From Cervus elaphus (taxonomy: Eukaryota > Chordata > Mammalia > Artiodactyla > Cervidae), in NCBI RefSeq assembly GCF_910594005.1, contig NC_057828.1, positions 4,352,235 to 4,416,234 of the forward strand: a stretch of 64,000 bases of DNA, written 5' to 3'. The position numbers were made by a program, and so were the translations under genes. Positions 12,456 to 24,782 of this stretch are shown here, piece after piece; positions within the stretch are counted from its first letter, which is position 1; each line of letters begins with the position of its first letter. The notes beneath the pieces are model-generated. The model ran no database searches. It saw only the letters and a list, made by a program, of their open reading frames with translations, and had not been told where the DNA came from.

Positions 12456-15400
12456 GGAAGAGAATAATTAAATTTAAGATTCAACCATGAAAACTGCAGT
12501 CTAAATCCTTAGGAAAATATTCATGCTACCCATTATCATGCATTTATGTCTCAACTGTTGTGATTATAAGAACTAGAAAGGCCAAAAAGACTTCTATACA
12601 TTATGGCCTTTACACTTCACTAGTGTGACAGACTTGAAGATAATCTCTCAGAATATGTTTATCCTTATTTTACAGATAATTCTAATCATGATCTGTCTTA
12701 TTTGTCAGGCCAAATCAGCAAAACAGAAGGGAAATACTGCTGACTGCAGATACTATAATAATGAGTAACATAGGGAGAAGACATTAAAAGTGCATTATGG
12801 CTTTGAGCAATAATTAAGTTGCTTATGATAAGAATTAGCAATAAGATATGGTTATGCTCATTATGCATTGTTTAAGAAATAAGACAAGAGCATAATAAAT
12901 TTAAAAAATATATTTTCATCAAAACACAAAGTAAAAAGTCAAGGAATCAAAGGTAAAAAAAAAAAAAAAAAAGGATTTCCTCATCTGTGTAAATTTCAGT
13001 TTCTCAGAATTCTGTTTGTATGAAAGTGCTAAATAAAAGAAGCTTTGCTGTATATACCCAACCACCACCACCATGTGAAATTCCACTAAAGCTCTCAGGG
13101 CCTGTCAAGGACCGTGTGCTCAAGCTGAGACTTTATACCACAGAGAGAATGGGGAGTAGGTCACTGTGATAAATGCTTGATCAGACCTGAGAGTCAAAAT
13201 CAAAGATATGAATGGGACCTTCACATTCCAACATTTATTTATGCCTGTGTCTTGCAGTAATGGAGATAACTATGTTTAAGAGTAGAATGCCAGACATAGC
13301 ACTTTGCCCTGGGGAGGGCCAGAACTTTGTTTTCCTGGCTTTTTACTGGCTTCTTAGTATAAGCATAGCCTTATAAAGGAACAATAAAAGAAAAGGAAAA
13401 GGATAATCCTGGAATCTTAACCTTTCCTAAAGATTATTTTCATCTCATTTATAGAAACAGAAAGGAGAAAAAGAGTACCCAATAAAGTTTGCTGGAATGA
13501 ATAAGTAGATAAGTGAATAAATAAATGGAAGAGAAACAAGTTAATATGAATCATTTTCCCTGGTTTTCCAGATTTCTAAACTCTTAGGTGAGTATTCATG
13601 GCAACCTTTCTAATCACATGATTTCTGGAAGAGTAAAGGTCAGATCCAATGTGGAAGATTTCCTGGAAATAGCTGCTGTTTTTGAAGATGGTAGCACTGT
13701 GAAGAACATTGATAGGCCATTTTTTTGCCACAGGCTACACCTCGTTTCTTTTCTTTGATGATTATTTGAATATCATTGATGACTAAGTATCTCTATATCA
13801 TTTTGTATCCTCACTTCTTTTGGAAAAATTAACTTTGGCTTTCATTGGTTTAATTCAATGAAATCTAGTGGTAATCCAACAGAACCCCAGTCACTGGGTC
13901 AGCTGTGTGCATAAAGGGATGAGAATGTTGCTGAATGAGTTCTCATGGCTTCTCTGCTGCTATCGGGTACCCTGCACCAGAGTAGTATTAAAATCAAGCC
14001 AGTTTAAATTAAAGGACTGGACAATTACAGTCAATGTTACTATTAACTCATTTCTTTCTTTTAGAATAATTCCATGTTCCAGCCAGATTTTATTTAGGTT
14101 AAAGGTCATAATAAGGTCAGATTTTTTTTTTCTTTTTTGAGAATTTAGAAAGAAAAAGAAAAGTGGGAGAATCTATTTGTAACAATTTTATAAATGTGGG
14201 AAACTTCACACCTTTTCAAAAAAAGCAATTCTGGTTAATAATTCAGGAATTAAAAACTCCCATCTCTGTTGCTAACAGGGAAAAGTCAGGTATGCATTTT
14301 CTTTCTAGGGTTTCTTTCTCAGGTTCTTTTAATCAGCTTTGGAGAAGCTCAGCACCAGAATCCTACTCTATTCCTTTTATGGAACCATTCTCTGTCATTC
14401 GCTAGACCCTTCCTTATAATATATTTCTTTTCATAAGACTGAACATATTGCCCTTCTCTGAGAACATGATAACTGATATTGTTTGGAGAAGAAAAGCTTT
14501 GGGGAAAAGGTAGGAACGTTCCCCAGCAGGAAATTACTAAAAGCAGGATTTATGGGCTTAAGGGAGTCAGGTCAAAGGAGGAAAAAAAAATCTGTGAGTC
14601 AGATTTTAGACATAAAACTAGGGAGGCAACTTATAGGAATATTCAAAGAAAAGATTCAAAGAAAGCTCCTTATTGCAAATGCTTAATCTGTGCCTGGTTT
14701 TAATATTCAGATATAATTTGATTATCCTTCAGGCTAAGAGAAAATACTTCATAATGTAGAAAGCATAGAAACAAAGTAGAAATTCACTGATGAAAAATGT
14801 CAGAGTGCTTACTATGTGCCAGAGATGTTGCTAGTCAGATGGGATCAAGGTACCACTAACATCACTCCCAAAAACGAAGTACTCCTATCTGATGGTGATT
14901 TAAATGCTTCCCAACTGAGAAAATGAACTTTCACATAAACTAAGACCACGAGTGTGTCCTAAGTGACATTCTGAAGATGAAAAGAATAATTTTAATGCTC
15001 GTATCTGGAAAAGACATAGACACTAAAATATTTTGTAGACTCTTTTTTGCCATCTTTTAGGAGACTTCCATATGGGTCCATTTTGAAGAAGGATAATGAC
15101 TAACACTGAACAGGAGAAGAATAAAGCCACATTCAATCTTTTGCAACCAGAGTCTGCAAATGAACGCTTAGATAATTGCAGTGCATGTTTAAGTAAATAT
15201 TTGCTCCATGCCAAAATATTTACTGAGATGTATGTATTCTGTAAAATAGACTGCAAGTTCTGACCCTTGCCCACAGACAGCTTATAGCCCAAGACCCCAT
15301 GTGTACAGACCACACTCAGACAGTATACAAAGTACAGACAAGCAATGGTTAAGACAACCAATGAGGGCAACGGTGGTTGGTTGAGAAGAACACAAGTGGT

Positions 15401-16250
15401 CAGAAGGGGAGCACTTGAGATTTGGCCTGAAAATGACACCTGTGTGTGCAAAAGAGAAGGACAGGAGCTGAGCCTTCCAAGATGAAGTGTGACATATGAT
15501 CCCAGAAACTACAAAGTCATTAATGGTTTCTTTTCTCTCTGAAGTCTATGAGAGCCATGTAGTTTGTTTTTACATATACTCACAAGCCTTGGCACAGGCT
15601 TCAGGAGGATTATAAAAACTTCAAGGACAGAATTTCTTCTCTGACAGGAGTGAAACCCTGTTTGTAATCTCTTCTATCCACTGATCCCAAACTATTAGTG
15701 GAAGTTTTCTTTGGACCATATATCCCCTACCAGTACCACTGCAGGAACTGGGGAAATGGAATGGAGTGCAGAGAACCATCCTGATACAGACAGAATAGAT
15801 TCTCAAACCCATGAGGACACTTAGTGGTACATGAAGACATCTGTCAATTTCATAAGCCAACTTGGTTACAGTTTCTCTGTGCCAGCCTACCCATCTCAAT
15901 ATTTGTGATTACCCATTAACATGATAGAATAAAGCAAAGACTACAAGGGGCCTAAATGTCCACTTCCTAAGGGAATACCTGCTGCCTTTGGATGGATTAA
16001 TTCCCCTTGCCTGGCTTGCTCCCAGAAAGACACTGATTCTTCAGGGATCACTGACAGAGAAGGTTTGACTGGTTGTCATTGTCTTCCTCTATCATTATGT
16101 GCTCACTTATACACACGGCACTGTACCCCACAATGGTAAGATTCCACACTGATTGAGCTTCAGTTAGATAATATGCCCATCATGGAATTCTGTTTGGACA
16201 GTATTTCCATTGAGTAAGAACATTTAGATCCTGCTGCCTTGATCCTGGTG
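12456..16250. other. No gene recognised; poly-A tract and old repeat traces
   Basis: An A run sits at about 12,957-12,972. A MIR-like motif 'gagtgcttactatgtgccag' lies near 14,803. Open frames of up to 142 codons occur (15,023-15,451, minus) but show no domain, motif or family resemblance that I recognise and no coherent splice pattern. Confidence 0.4.
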
Positions 16251-16460
16251 CTTTCCCGGTGGTTCAGACGGTAAAGAATCCACCTACAATGCAGGAGACC
16301 TGGGTTTGATTCCTGGATTGGGAGGATCCTCTGGCGAAGCGAATGGCTACCCACTCCAGTATTCTTGCCTGGAGAATTCTATGGAATTCCATGGACAGAG
16401 GAGCCTGGTGGAATACAGTTACTGGGGTCACAAAGAGTCCAACATAACTGAGCAACTAAC
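16251..16460 (+). mobile_element. Bov-tA family SINE
   Basis: Plus-strand unit with a head 'ggtggttcagacggtaaag' and an RNA-polymerase-III B-box-like 'gggtttgattcctgg', ending near 'gagcaactaacac'. Confidence 0.87.
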
Positions 16461-16552
16461 ACATCCATACCTACCTTGACCATATGAGCTCTATGCATTT
16501 ATTCACGAGAATTTAAAAGATATTCACTCACCTTAGTGAGTAGGATAGGTGC

Positions 16553-16760
16553 TGCGCTGTGCTCAGTCGCTCAGTTGTGTCTGACTCTGCAACACCATGG
16601 ACTGGAGCCCGCCAGGCTCCTGTTTTCTGGGATTCTCCAGGCAAGAATACTGGAGTGTGTTGCCATGCTTTTCTCCAGGGGATCTTCCCAACCCAGGGAT
16701 TGAACCCAGGTCTCTGCATTGCAGGTGGATTCTTTACCATCTGAGCCACCAGGGAAGTCC
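16553..16760 (-). mobile_element. Bov-tA family SINE
   Basis: Minus-strand unit about 90 bp from, and inverted relative to, the SINE at 16,251-16,460. The pair could form a hairpin in a transcript. Confidence 0.88.
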
Positions 16761-16814
16761 AAATAGGGTAGGATTGCTGTGCAATTTCAATTGCCCAAGA
16801 TTCAGTTAACTTAT

Positions 16815-17035
16815 AAATAAATGAACATTTATTTTCCTACCATGTGCTAGCCACATCTCTAGGTGCTTTGCATGTGTTATTTGACAAAGTTCACAACAAT
16901 ATATATGTGAAGAATTTTAAATTCTTTTAATGAGGGTGTTAGCTAAGATTGCCCAAGGTTATATAAAAAATGGAGTTTCAACGTTTGAACCTATTACCAA
17001 AGACAGTGTTCTTTACTGTATATCACACTCCCTCT
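16815..17035. repeat. Probable MIR element
   Basis: 'catttattttcctaccatgt' with 'gctagccacatctctaggtg' and later 'aggttatataaaa' and 'gtttgaacc' follow the order of motifs in an ancient MIR SINE. Confidence 0.55.
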
Positions 17036-17052
17036 CATTCATTTAAAAATGC

Positions 17053-17216
17053 TAAGTTCAATCCCTGGGTAAGAAAGATGCCCTGGAGAAGTAAATGGTA
17101 ACCCACTCCAGTATTCTTGCCTACCTGGAGAATTGTAGACAGAGAAGCCTGGTGGGCTACAGTCCACGGGGCTGCAAAGAGTCAGACATGACTAAGCAAC
17201 TAACACTCACTTTCAC
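17053..17216 (+). mobile_element. Bov-tA SINE, 5'-truncated
   Basis: Starts at 'gttcaatccctgggtaag' and runs to 'gactaagcaactaacactca'. The tRNA-like head is missing. Confidence 0.82.
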
Positions 17217-17624
17217 CCTATTGTGAGAGAAGAGCATGTATCAGAAGAAACCCATTGTTTCGAGAAATAGAACTTTTACACTGAAAGATACCTTTTTATT
17301 AATAAAAACTGTGTTCTTCAGAGGCTCAGTTCTAAACTAGTTTTCTGCCGCCCACCCCAGTTATTCTCATCAGCTGTCAAGCATCAGATTTGTTCCCAGC
17401 AAACCTGAATTAAAATCTCAGGTTACTCTTTTTAAAAAAAAAAAAAAAAACCCTATCTTTGGAGTCAGCTTCATTGATAATGTGAAAATACTGAATTGAA
17501 AGCACATTCCCAAAGATCAAAAGTGAAATTGCACATTGAAAGCATTTTTATAAATTAAAAATAAATCATAAACCAAACCCTAACAGCATCCCTCTCCATA
17601 AACTTAAAGCAACATTTTTAAAAG
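17217..17624. other. No gene recognised; poly-A tract
   Basis: Contains an A run near 17,432-17,450 after 'ggttactctt'. No exon seen. Confidence 0.4.
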
Positions 17625-17960
17625 GATGAGCTGCAGGAATAGAAATGCAGAAGTAGAGAACAAACTTATGGACAGAGCAGGGGAAGGAGAGGGTGGGACA
17701 CATTTAGAAGAGTACCATTAACATAAATACATTACCATATGCAAAATAGCTAGCTAGTGGCAAGCTGCTGTAACACAGGGAGCGCAGCCGAGCACTGTTA
17801 GGACCTAGAGGGGTGGGATGGGGATTGGGGTGGGAAGGAGGCTCAAGAGAGAGGGGATATATGTATACTCATGGCTGATTCACAATGTTGTATGACAGAA
17901 AGCAACACACACTGTAAAGCAGTTATCCTCCAATTAAAAGTAAATGAAATGGTAAACAAA
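17625..17960 (+). mobile_element. L1 3'-untranslated-region fragment
   Basis: 'agtagagaacaaacttatgg' through 'ggggtgggatggggattggg' to 'gcagttatcctccaattaaa' is the 3' UTR of an artiodactyl L1 in plus orientation. It is strongly 5'-truncated and has no open reading frame. Confidence 0.8.
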
Positions 17961-18879
17961 AAAAGATAGCAAATCAGGTGCCATTTCTCAGTCAAAAAGA
18001 GTCATCACTCAATCATCACCAAATGTTAGTATAAGAAAAAGAAAAGATGAGGTCACCATCGCTGGTAGAAATGTAGAGATCAAGTCCTCTTTCATTTTAC
18101 AGATGAGGACTCTGTGATGGCTCTCACGTAGCCTGACGAGGATCTGGTTTAACTGTGCCCAGATCAGGGTTTCCCCACTTCTCTGCCCAGACTTGCTCTG
18201 AGCCAACTGCCAGCATTATCCATCCTACTTCCTGCCTACCAACCCACTCACTCCTGAGCCCCCTTCTTCTCTCTGAACCCCCATAAATCAGGCTCTAAAA
18301 TCACCAATGAATTTTCAATTCCCACAGCCAATAGGCCCTTTCAATCCTGTTTTGAGTCTCTCTTTGGCATTTGCCACATAATTGCTCTCTCCTTTAAACT
18401 CTTTCTCCCTTAGATTTGGGTATTCACACAGCTGCCTGATTTCCTCCTACTTTCTTATCATACCTAATTACTTATTTTTCAGAGCTATTTTCTTCTATTC
18501 ACCATCAAATGTTGGTGTTTCTATATTAATTTTCACCCTTGCATAGACTTAACTACAGTACTTGCCAGGCATTGTCTTCAAGAACTTAACAAAATATTCT
18601 TTCATTTAATGGCATAACAACCCCATCATGTAGTTGGGGTGAGTGAAGCATAGGGAGAATAAGTAGCTTGCTCTGCTGCTTCCTACTATGTTATGCTAGC
18701 TCTGAGGTCTCCAGCGCTCTCCCATTGGCCCTCTTGGCTCCCGACTTCATTTATTCTCATGAGAGAGTAATAGCATTGCCTGCCCTTGTCTTCATAAGAT
18801 CTACATCCTAAACCTATATGTCTAGGTTTTGAGAGTGTTAACACTCTCGGTGTGAAGGCTTTGGCCACCCGATGTGAAG
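17961..18879. other. No gene recognised; probable MIR near 18.54-18.70 kb
   Basis: 'gccaggcattgtcttcaag' with 'ggcataacaaccccatcatg' and 'aagtagcttgctc' fits an old MIR. The region near 18.1-18.5 kb resembles degraded mobile-element sequence but I cannot name it. Confidence 0.4.
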
Positions 18880-19098
18880 AACTAGGTCATTGGAAAAGAC
18901 TCTGATGCTGATAAGATTGAAGGCAGGAAGAGAAGAGGATGACAGAGGATGAGATGGTTGGATGGCATCACCGACTCAATGGACATGAGTTTGAGCAAGC
19001 TTCAGGAGTTGGTGATGGACAGGGAAGCATGGTGTGCTGCAGTCCGTGGGATCTCAAAGAGTCGGATGTGACTGAGCAACTGAACTGAACTGAACAGC
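18880..19098 (+). mobile_element. BovB 3' end / ART2A-type fragment
   Basis: 'gaaaagactctgatgctgat' through 'ggttggatggcatcaccgac' to 'gactgagcaactgaactgaa' is the 3' terminal portion of BovB. Confidence 0.85.
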
Positions 19099-19234
19099 CT
19101 CGGCAGGGAGGCCAGAGGTCCCCATGCAGCAGGAGGAAACAGACTGCAAGTGGCAGACATTTTTCCCTTCTCTGTTGAAGACACCTGCTTCTGCCTGAGC
19201 TTAAATTTCCTCAGATCTTGAGCTAACAAATGCG

Positions 19235-19830
19235 TTTTTCATATGGAAATGTTTTTCTTAAGCTATATTAATGAAACTATGTATTTGTTTTGGAATCTGC
19301 CTGTCTTCAAGTCAGTTCTGCCTAAGACTAACCTTTTGTTCCTTTTCTCAATCTTGTGCTGATAACGGCTGAACAAACCAGTATTCACGTCCATTGTTTT
19401 ATGGCCAGGGACGGCACATTTTGTGCTATTCTATCTCAAAAACACACATTTTTGGGGGGATAGAGGGAGAGGGGCCTGGTGAAGCGCCCTCAGCCTTGAG
19501 ATGTTCCTCTTATCTGATTAGCAGATTCCTAACAGACATAAAACACCTTGCTAAAAACTAGCAAGCGGGCATTCTTTCTGCCCCCTTCTGATGTCTATGT
19601 CAGAAGATTTCTCTATCTCTTTTATACTTTAATAAAATTCTGTTACACAGAAAGTTCAGAGTGGTCAAGACTCGTCTTTGGCCCTGGACCGAAATCCTCT
19701 CCTCTGGGGGTCATGAATCCCGGCATAGCACATGGCTCGCAGCCACAACCTTTCAGTTTGACCCCTCTCCTGGGCCCCACATTCCAACAGCACATTGGAT
19801 ATCAAAATCTGGGTTTACCATGAGCATTAC
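19235..19830 (+). mobile_element. ERV LTR-like segment
   Basis: It contains an AATAAA signal near 19,630 followed by a U5-like tract ('gtcaagactcgtctttggcc', 'gggggtcatgaatcccgg') that ends near 'cccacattccaacagca'. The arrangement fits a solitary LTR. The 5' boundary is uncertain and I saw no internal retroviral gene next to it. The family is not assigned. Confidence 0.5.
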
Positions 19831-20454
19831 AAATGTAACGAAATGCAAACTGAATCCTTTGTCTCCGTCTTAGACTTGCCTACCACACAGTCTTCCTGTC
19901 TTTTTACTTCTCTGGACCTTGGTTTCCTCATTTGTGTAATTAATGGGTTGAAGGAAATAACCTCCACAAATATCCTTATTTTAACAATTTTAATTATCTG
20001 AACCATGTCCCTGCACTGTCTCCAGGTTTTATATTCTCTCTCCCTTTAAGTTTTCTTTATCAATTCTATAAGTGAGCATATTCTGTGGACCAAATACTGG
20101 GCAAGCACTAGTGGAAGAAAAGATGTTTGCCCTCAGAATGTGCACTGGAGAGAGGAATGTAAGTGAGGAAAGACAGCTCATACTCTTCCACAGGGTGGTC
20201 ACTGTTGTCCCATCTGTCCACACAAAGGCCAGGAGGTGGGAGCATCATCACAGAATCAGCTGCCAAGAAGGAGGCCCACCAATCAGCTTGATGCCTGCTT
20301 CTCCCTCACTGATCACTCCGTCAGTCACTGAGTTCTGTGTCTTGACCTCCTAAATGTCAGTCTTATCTCTAACTGTTGTCTATGTGGGTCTTTGTTTCAT
20401 AATGGCTCAGCTCTGGTTGATTTGTTTTCCTTTCTTGATATTTCTTCCCCACTA
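19831..20454. other. No gene recognised
   Basis: Short open frames only (up to 93 codons). I saw no coherent splice signals or known motif. Confidence 0.35.
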
Positions 20455-20815
20455 TTTACAGAGTAATCTTTCCAAAGCCCAAGTCTGACCATGGCACTGC
20501 CTTATCCGAAAGCCTTCCGTGGTGCCTCACTGTTGTAGGACAAGTGCTGCAGGTAGCAGACTTCTTCTGCAGCCTGCCCTATCCTCTCGCAGCCCCCTCC
20601 TGTTCGCGCTGCTCTCCAGGAGGGCCTTCAGCCCCGGGGTCCCTGCCTGTCTGTGCTGCTGCTCCCTTCTGCGTCTGTGTGCACACAGATTGTGCAGTTG
20701 CTCTGCCTCTTATCTGGGTGATCAACTTCTAGTGATTCTTGGAAGTTCAGCTCAGATAGTGCCCTTTTTGAGAAAAGTTCTCTGACCCCCACCTCCTTTG
20801 GAGTCATAAATTTCT
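20455..20815. repeat. Probable ancient L2-type LINE remnant
   Basis: 'agtctgaccatggcactgcc' with 'cttccgtggtgcctcactg' and 'gttcagctcagatagtgcc...agttctctgaccccc' follow the usual order of motifs in the 3' part of old L2 LINEs. The GC-rich open frames inside are by-products. Confidence 0.5.
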
Positions 20816-21527
20816 TCTTCTTGTGCCACTTCCATTCTATAAATGCATTTCTGTTACTGCCCACAACATACACGTTGTAACTATTGCTTATTGTTTCCCA
20901 GCTAGAGCAGGCAATTCTCTCAGGTGAGAACAGTGCCAGGTTAATCTCAGAACAGAGAGTGATGGATGGATACCAGCACATCATCAGCCCCTGGTAAAAG
21001 TGTGCTCACTGGATGATGGAGAGGTATGATTTGGAAAAGTCATAAAGGCAAACACAGGAGTATGTTAGGATATCCAGATAAGAGTCCAAGATCTAAAGTC
21101 ACAAAACACAGTTTTGGCTTATGTCACTGGCGTCAGAAGTAAGAAAACAAAAAGCAGCTCCAGGATGTGAAAGAGAGATGACAATTACTCTCATGAATCT
21201 GAGCTCTTCTGCACTTCATGTCTCACCTTATTTCTGGAACAGAGGTGTGGGTTTGCCCCAAGAGACAGATAGGGTCCCGATGGACATGGCACTCTTCAGA
21301 CACACATGCAAAGCAATATAAACCACTTTACCCTGGTGTTCCACCATTTGTCATTTAGGGCCTTGGTTGGGAAATTGGGAAATGGAATTCTGTTTACACA
21401 GTGAGATAGTTCTGTGGAGGCAGAAGGTTAACTGACTCAGGTTGAGTACATAATTATAGAAATAATCATTCTGCAAATTGAGGGTGAAGCAGGGGCTTTA
21501 TATGTGTCCAAAGGGATGAGCAAAGTT
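20816..21527. other. No gene recognised
   Basis: No exon, RNA gene or nameable repeat seen. Confidence 0.35.
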
Positions 21528-22063
21528 GCTGGGAGCCAACACATGAGACCCTACCCATGACAAGGTCATGAGGGAGAAAACCTGACAGGCAAGGCAGATC
21601 AGATTTTCAGGGATTCCCAAAAGCTGCCCCCGATGCTCACCTTAAAGATGATATCTGTCTTTCTGATGCCTGCTTCAATAGACTACTCCCTAATTTCTGT
21701 GGCACAGGCAGAAGGCCTTCCCCAATCTCTTCCCAAATAAGAATCAATTTAGAACTTTAATCAATAAGTTTCCCAGGTGGTGGTATTTTATGAGATTATC
21801 CAGGGTGAAAGGAGTGTTTTAATTTAAACTCCTTTGCTGGTAGTTTGTTTGCCAAATGCATTTATGCCCTTGGTACTAATATGCATGATTGCTTATAATA
21901 TCCTAATCATAGAATAGCATAAAGAACCTGATTATATAAAAGCCCTAATAGACATAGAGCCTTTTTGAGGGGTGAAGGAGTACTATTAGAAAACATAAGA
22001 AAAATTATTCTAAAGGTGGTTATTGGGCTAACATTTGCTTGCTGTGTTTTTGCTTTTATTTTA

Positions 22064-22105
<42 letters not shown>

Positions 22106-22650
22106 TTTTGTGTTTTTGCTTTTAGTGTGCTAAGGTTGTGTTATAGAAACCCTTGTTAATATAGTTAAAAATCTAGAGAAATAAGAGCTTAGCCCTAGTG
22201 TGGTAACAATGAGATGGCTGTTAATTGTCACCCAGGAGTGCTAGGCAGAGGCTGCCTCACCAAAGTCACAGAGTCATTGTGGGGTAAACTTCTTAGATAA
22301 ATTCAACTGACAACTTCTGCAGAAGGATTAATTTTTGTGTTAACATGGTTATACTTCTACTCTGTACTGTTGCCCTATGAGACTGTAGCTTTTCTGTTAA
22401 GATCACCACAAGAACAGAAAACAGGTTTACATTCACCTGACTTGCCTAAAATGTTAATAAGCCCCAAGGCCAGAAGATAATGTACAAGACCCTCATAAAC
22501 AAAGAAGTATGCAGAAAACACCCTGGTTTCATGAAGAACAAACTAATATAATGTTAAACTATCTTCCCCTTAGAAATGTACTAACTTAGGGTATAAAAGC
22601 CATGGTAAAAAATAAAGCACAGCCAGACTCTGCACCCCCCTGTCTCGTCA

Positions 22651-22685
<35 letters not shown>

Positions 22686-22860
22686 TCTCCCTTGCAGACT
22701 TGGCCCTATCAAGGCTGGTCTCACGTGTCTTCTCTTGCCACCGCCGTTCATCCCGAGGGTACCCCCTGGATCCTGCCGAGGCTGGACCCCGGCACAAAGT
22801 CTTGATTTGTTTCCCTTCAGTTCTCATGTCCTGTCCTGGCCTCAGCCTAAAAAGGCACAC
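21528..22860 (+). mobile_element. Long ERV LTR (ruminant class II-like, BTLTR1 type)
   Basis: The left part starts 'tgctgggagccaacacatga'. Near the right end are a TATA box 'gtataaaagcc' (about 22,591), an AATAAA (about 22,611) and a CT-rich tract (22,650-22,690), followed by a U5-like stretch to 'cctcagcctaaaaaggcac'. The TATA-to-AATAAA spacing of about 20 bp and the CT-rich tract recall ruminant ERVK-type LTRs. A (GT)n expansion sits inside. No retroviral genes adjoin it, so a solo LTR is likely. Exact ends are approximate. Confidence 0.6.
22067..22098. repeat. (GT)n microsatellite inside the LTR
   Basis: About sixteen GT units. Confidence 0.9.
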
Positions 22861-23044
22861 ACAGGCTCACGTAGGCTTCTGGTAAATGCCCTTAATGCCT
22901 TGAAAGCTATGGGCAATCTGAAAGTGATCCTTGGGTGAACAGGAAGGATTGTGCTTTAGCCTGCAATTATTTTTCATTTGTTCACTTGTATGGGCATCAA
23001 GCCAGGAAGACAGGCTGACTCCATCTGGAGAGAACTAAATCTTT

Positions 23045-23236
23045 TCAGTAAAGAATCTGCCTGCAATGCAGGAGATGTAAGAGACAAGGATTCTATCCCT
23101 GGGTCGGGAAGATCTCCTGGAGAAGGACACAGCAACCCACTCCAGTATTCTTTCCTGGAGAAACCCGTGGACAGGGGAGCCTGGTAGGCTGCAGTCCATA
23201 GGGTCGCAAAAAGTCGACGTGACTGAAGCAACATAG
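23045..23236 (+). mobile_element. Bov-tA SINE, slightly 5'-truncated
   Basis: Runs from 'cagtaaagaatctgcctgca' to 'gtgactgaagcaaca'. Confidence 0.87.
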
Positions 23237-24782
23237 TATGCTCAGCCTTGTCTTCTCTGTATTATTGTAGCAGAGGTAGGATGTCTTTGCTATGACACCA
23301 ATAGCGGACTGTTAAACCAGTGCTCAGATGTCAGAAAACTAAACTCAATAGCCTTCTCAGAAGATCAGCTTCTGCATTTCCTGGGTATTGTACAGTCACT
23401 CAAGCAATGAATGAAGCCCCAGCTCTATCCTCTGTCACTCTCCTTCCCAACCCCCAACTGCATACACTCACGCCCTTGCCTCTGGCCTCTACGGGGGCTA
23501 CGCTATTGCAGTGTGTGAGCTGCTTCCCTTCACTTACATTTCTCTCCCCTGTGCGTGCTCATAGGGCAGGGAACTTACCTTAGTTCATCACACATTTCAG
23601 TGCTCAGCCCAGGTTTGACCTACAGAATACACTTGCAGAATTAATGAATGCATGAAGAAAGTTTAAAAAGGAGATAGAGCAAGAGTAAAACCTGAAGACA
23701 GTTCAGGGAACAGAAGTTTAAAGAATGTTAAGAAGTAAGAACGTTTATGGAAATTATTTAGTTCAACTTTTTAATTAAACAGATAAGGGTCATGATAAGG
23801 AGCATCACTTATTTTTGTGAAGTGAGATTAAAATACACCTGTTATAACAGGAGTGCTATTAGGCTATTACATAGGTGGTCGTTGAGCAGGGGATATTTTA
23901 CCTTCCAGGGAATGTCTAATAACGTCTCTTTTCGCTTTCATGACTGATGGTAGGTGGTGCTACTGGCATCTACTGGGGAGAGGACAGAGATGCTGCTAAA
24001 TATACTGTAATGAGCTGGGCTGCCCCCTCCCCAACACATCAGTGAGGAATCATCCTGTTCAGTATTCCAACAGTGCTGAGCTTGAGAGACCCATACTGAA
24101 TGGGTCTACTGATGGCTTCAGTCAAATGTGATTGTTTCACCCTGTGCCTTCCTCTCCTTGCAACTCCTTAACAGTCATCTGTGATTCAGAATCTGTAACA
24201 CATAGTCTAGAGCGAACTCAGATGCTGATGTTCCAATGGTGATACAATAAATTGTGGTTTTTTTAGACTCCATTATTAACTTGATTCATTTGGATTAATT
24301 TTATAGTCTATATAGAACTGGAAGATTTCTGTATAAGATGATTGTTGGTTTCTAGTTTACTAGTTAGTCCAATCATGTGATGTTAGTCCAGTCTTCTTCC
24401 TCTGCTGGAAAACAAGAGCAAATGATGGAAGACTGGGAATTAAAGGTTCCATTTTCAACATTAGAGGAAATTACCAACAGACATGGAGATATGCCCTCAG
24501 GACCATTTCTGTGGGTGCAAGGATTGGGTTGAATGAGATCTAAGAAATGTAGAATGACGGATGCCAAACTTTTATATAAGCATTGATATTTTTGTATATG
24601 TCAAGTTTTACAATAAGCTTATACTTCAGTGCTTTTGCCAACATCATATCTGCTTTGTTACTTTCAGCCCAATATGTAATAATTAACTGCTTATGTGTTT
24701 GCCTCTCCCTTATACTTTGAGTTCCTTGATGGCAAGAACTCTACATCTTATTTCCTGGCTTGGCATGGTGCCTGTGATTTAT
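23237..24782. other. No gene recognised
   Basis: AT-rich with short frames only. Some sequence near 23.4-23.6 kb resembles old repeat DNA but I cannot name it. Confidence 0.35.

Noticed and set aside
15023..15451. A 142-codon minus-strand frame
   Set aside because: Cys/Leu-rich chance translation with no recognisable domain, no promoter or splice context, and no similarity that I recognise.
22602..22860. Short frames with serine/leucine or arginine/glutamate runs
   Set aside because: They arise from the CT-rich tract in the LTR, read on either strand.
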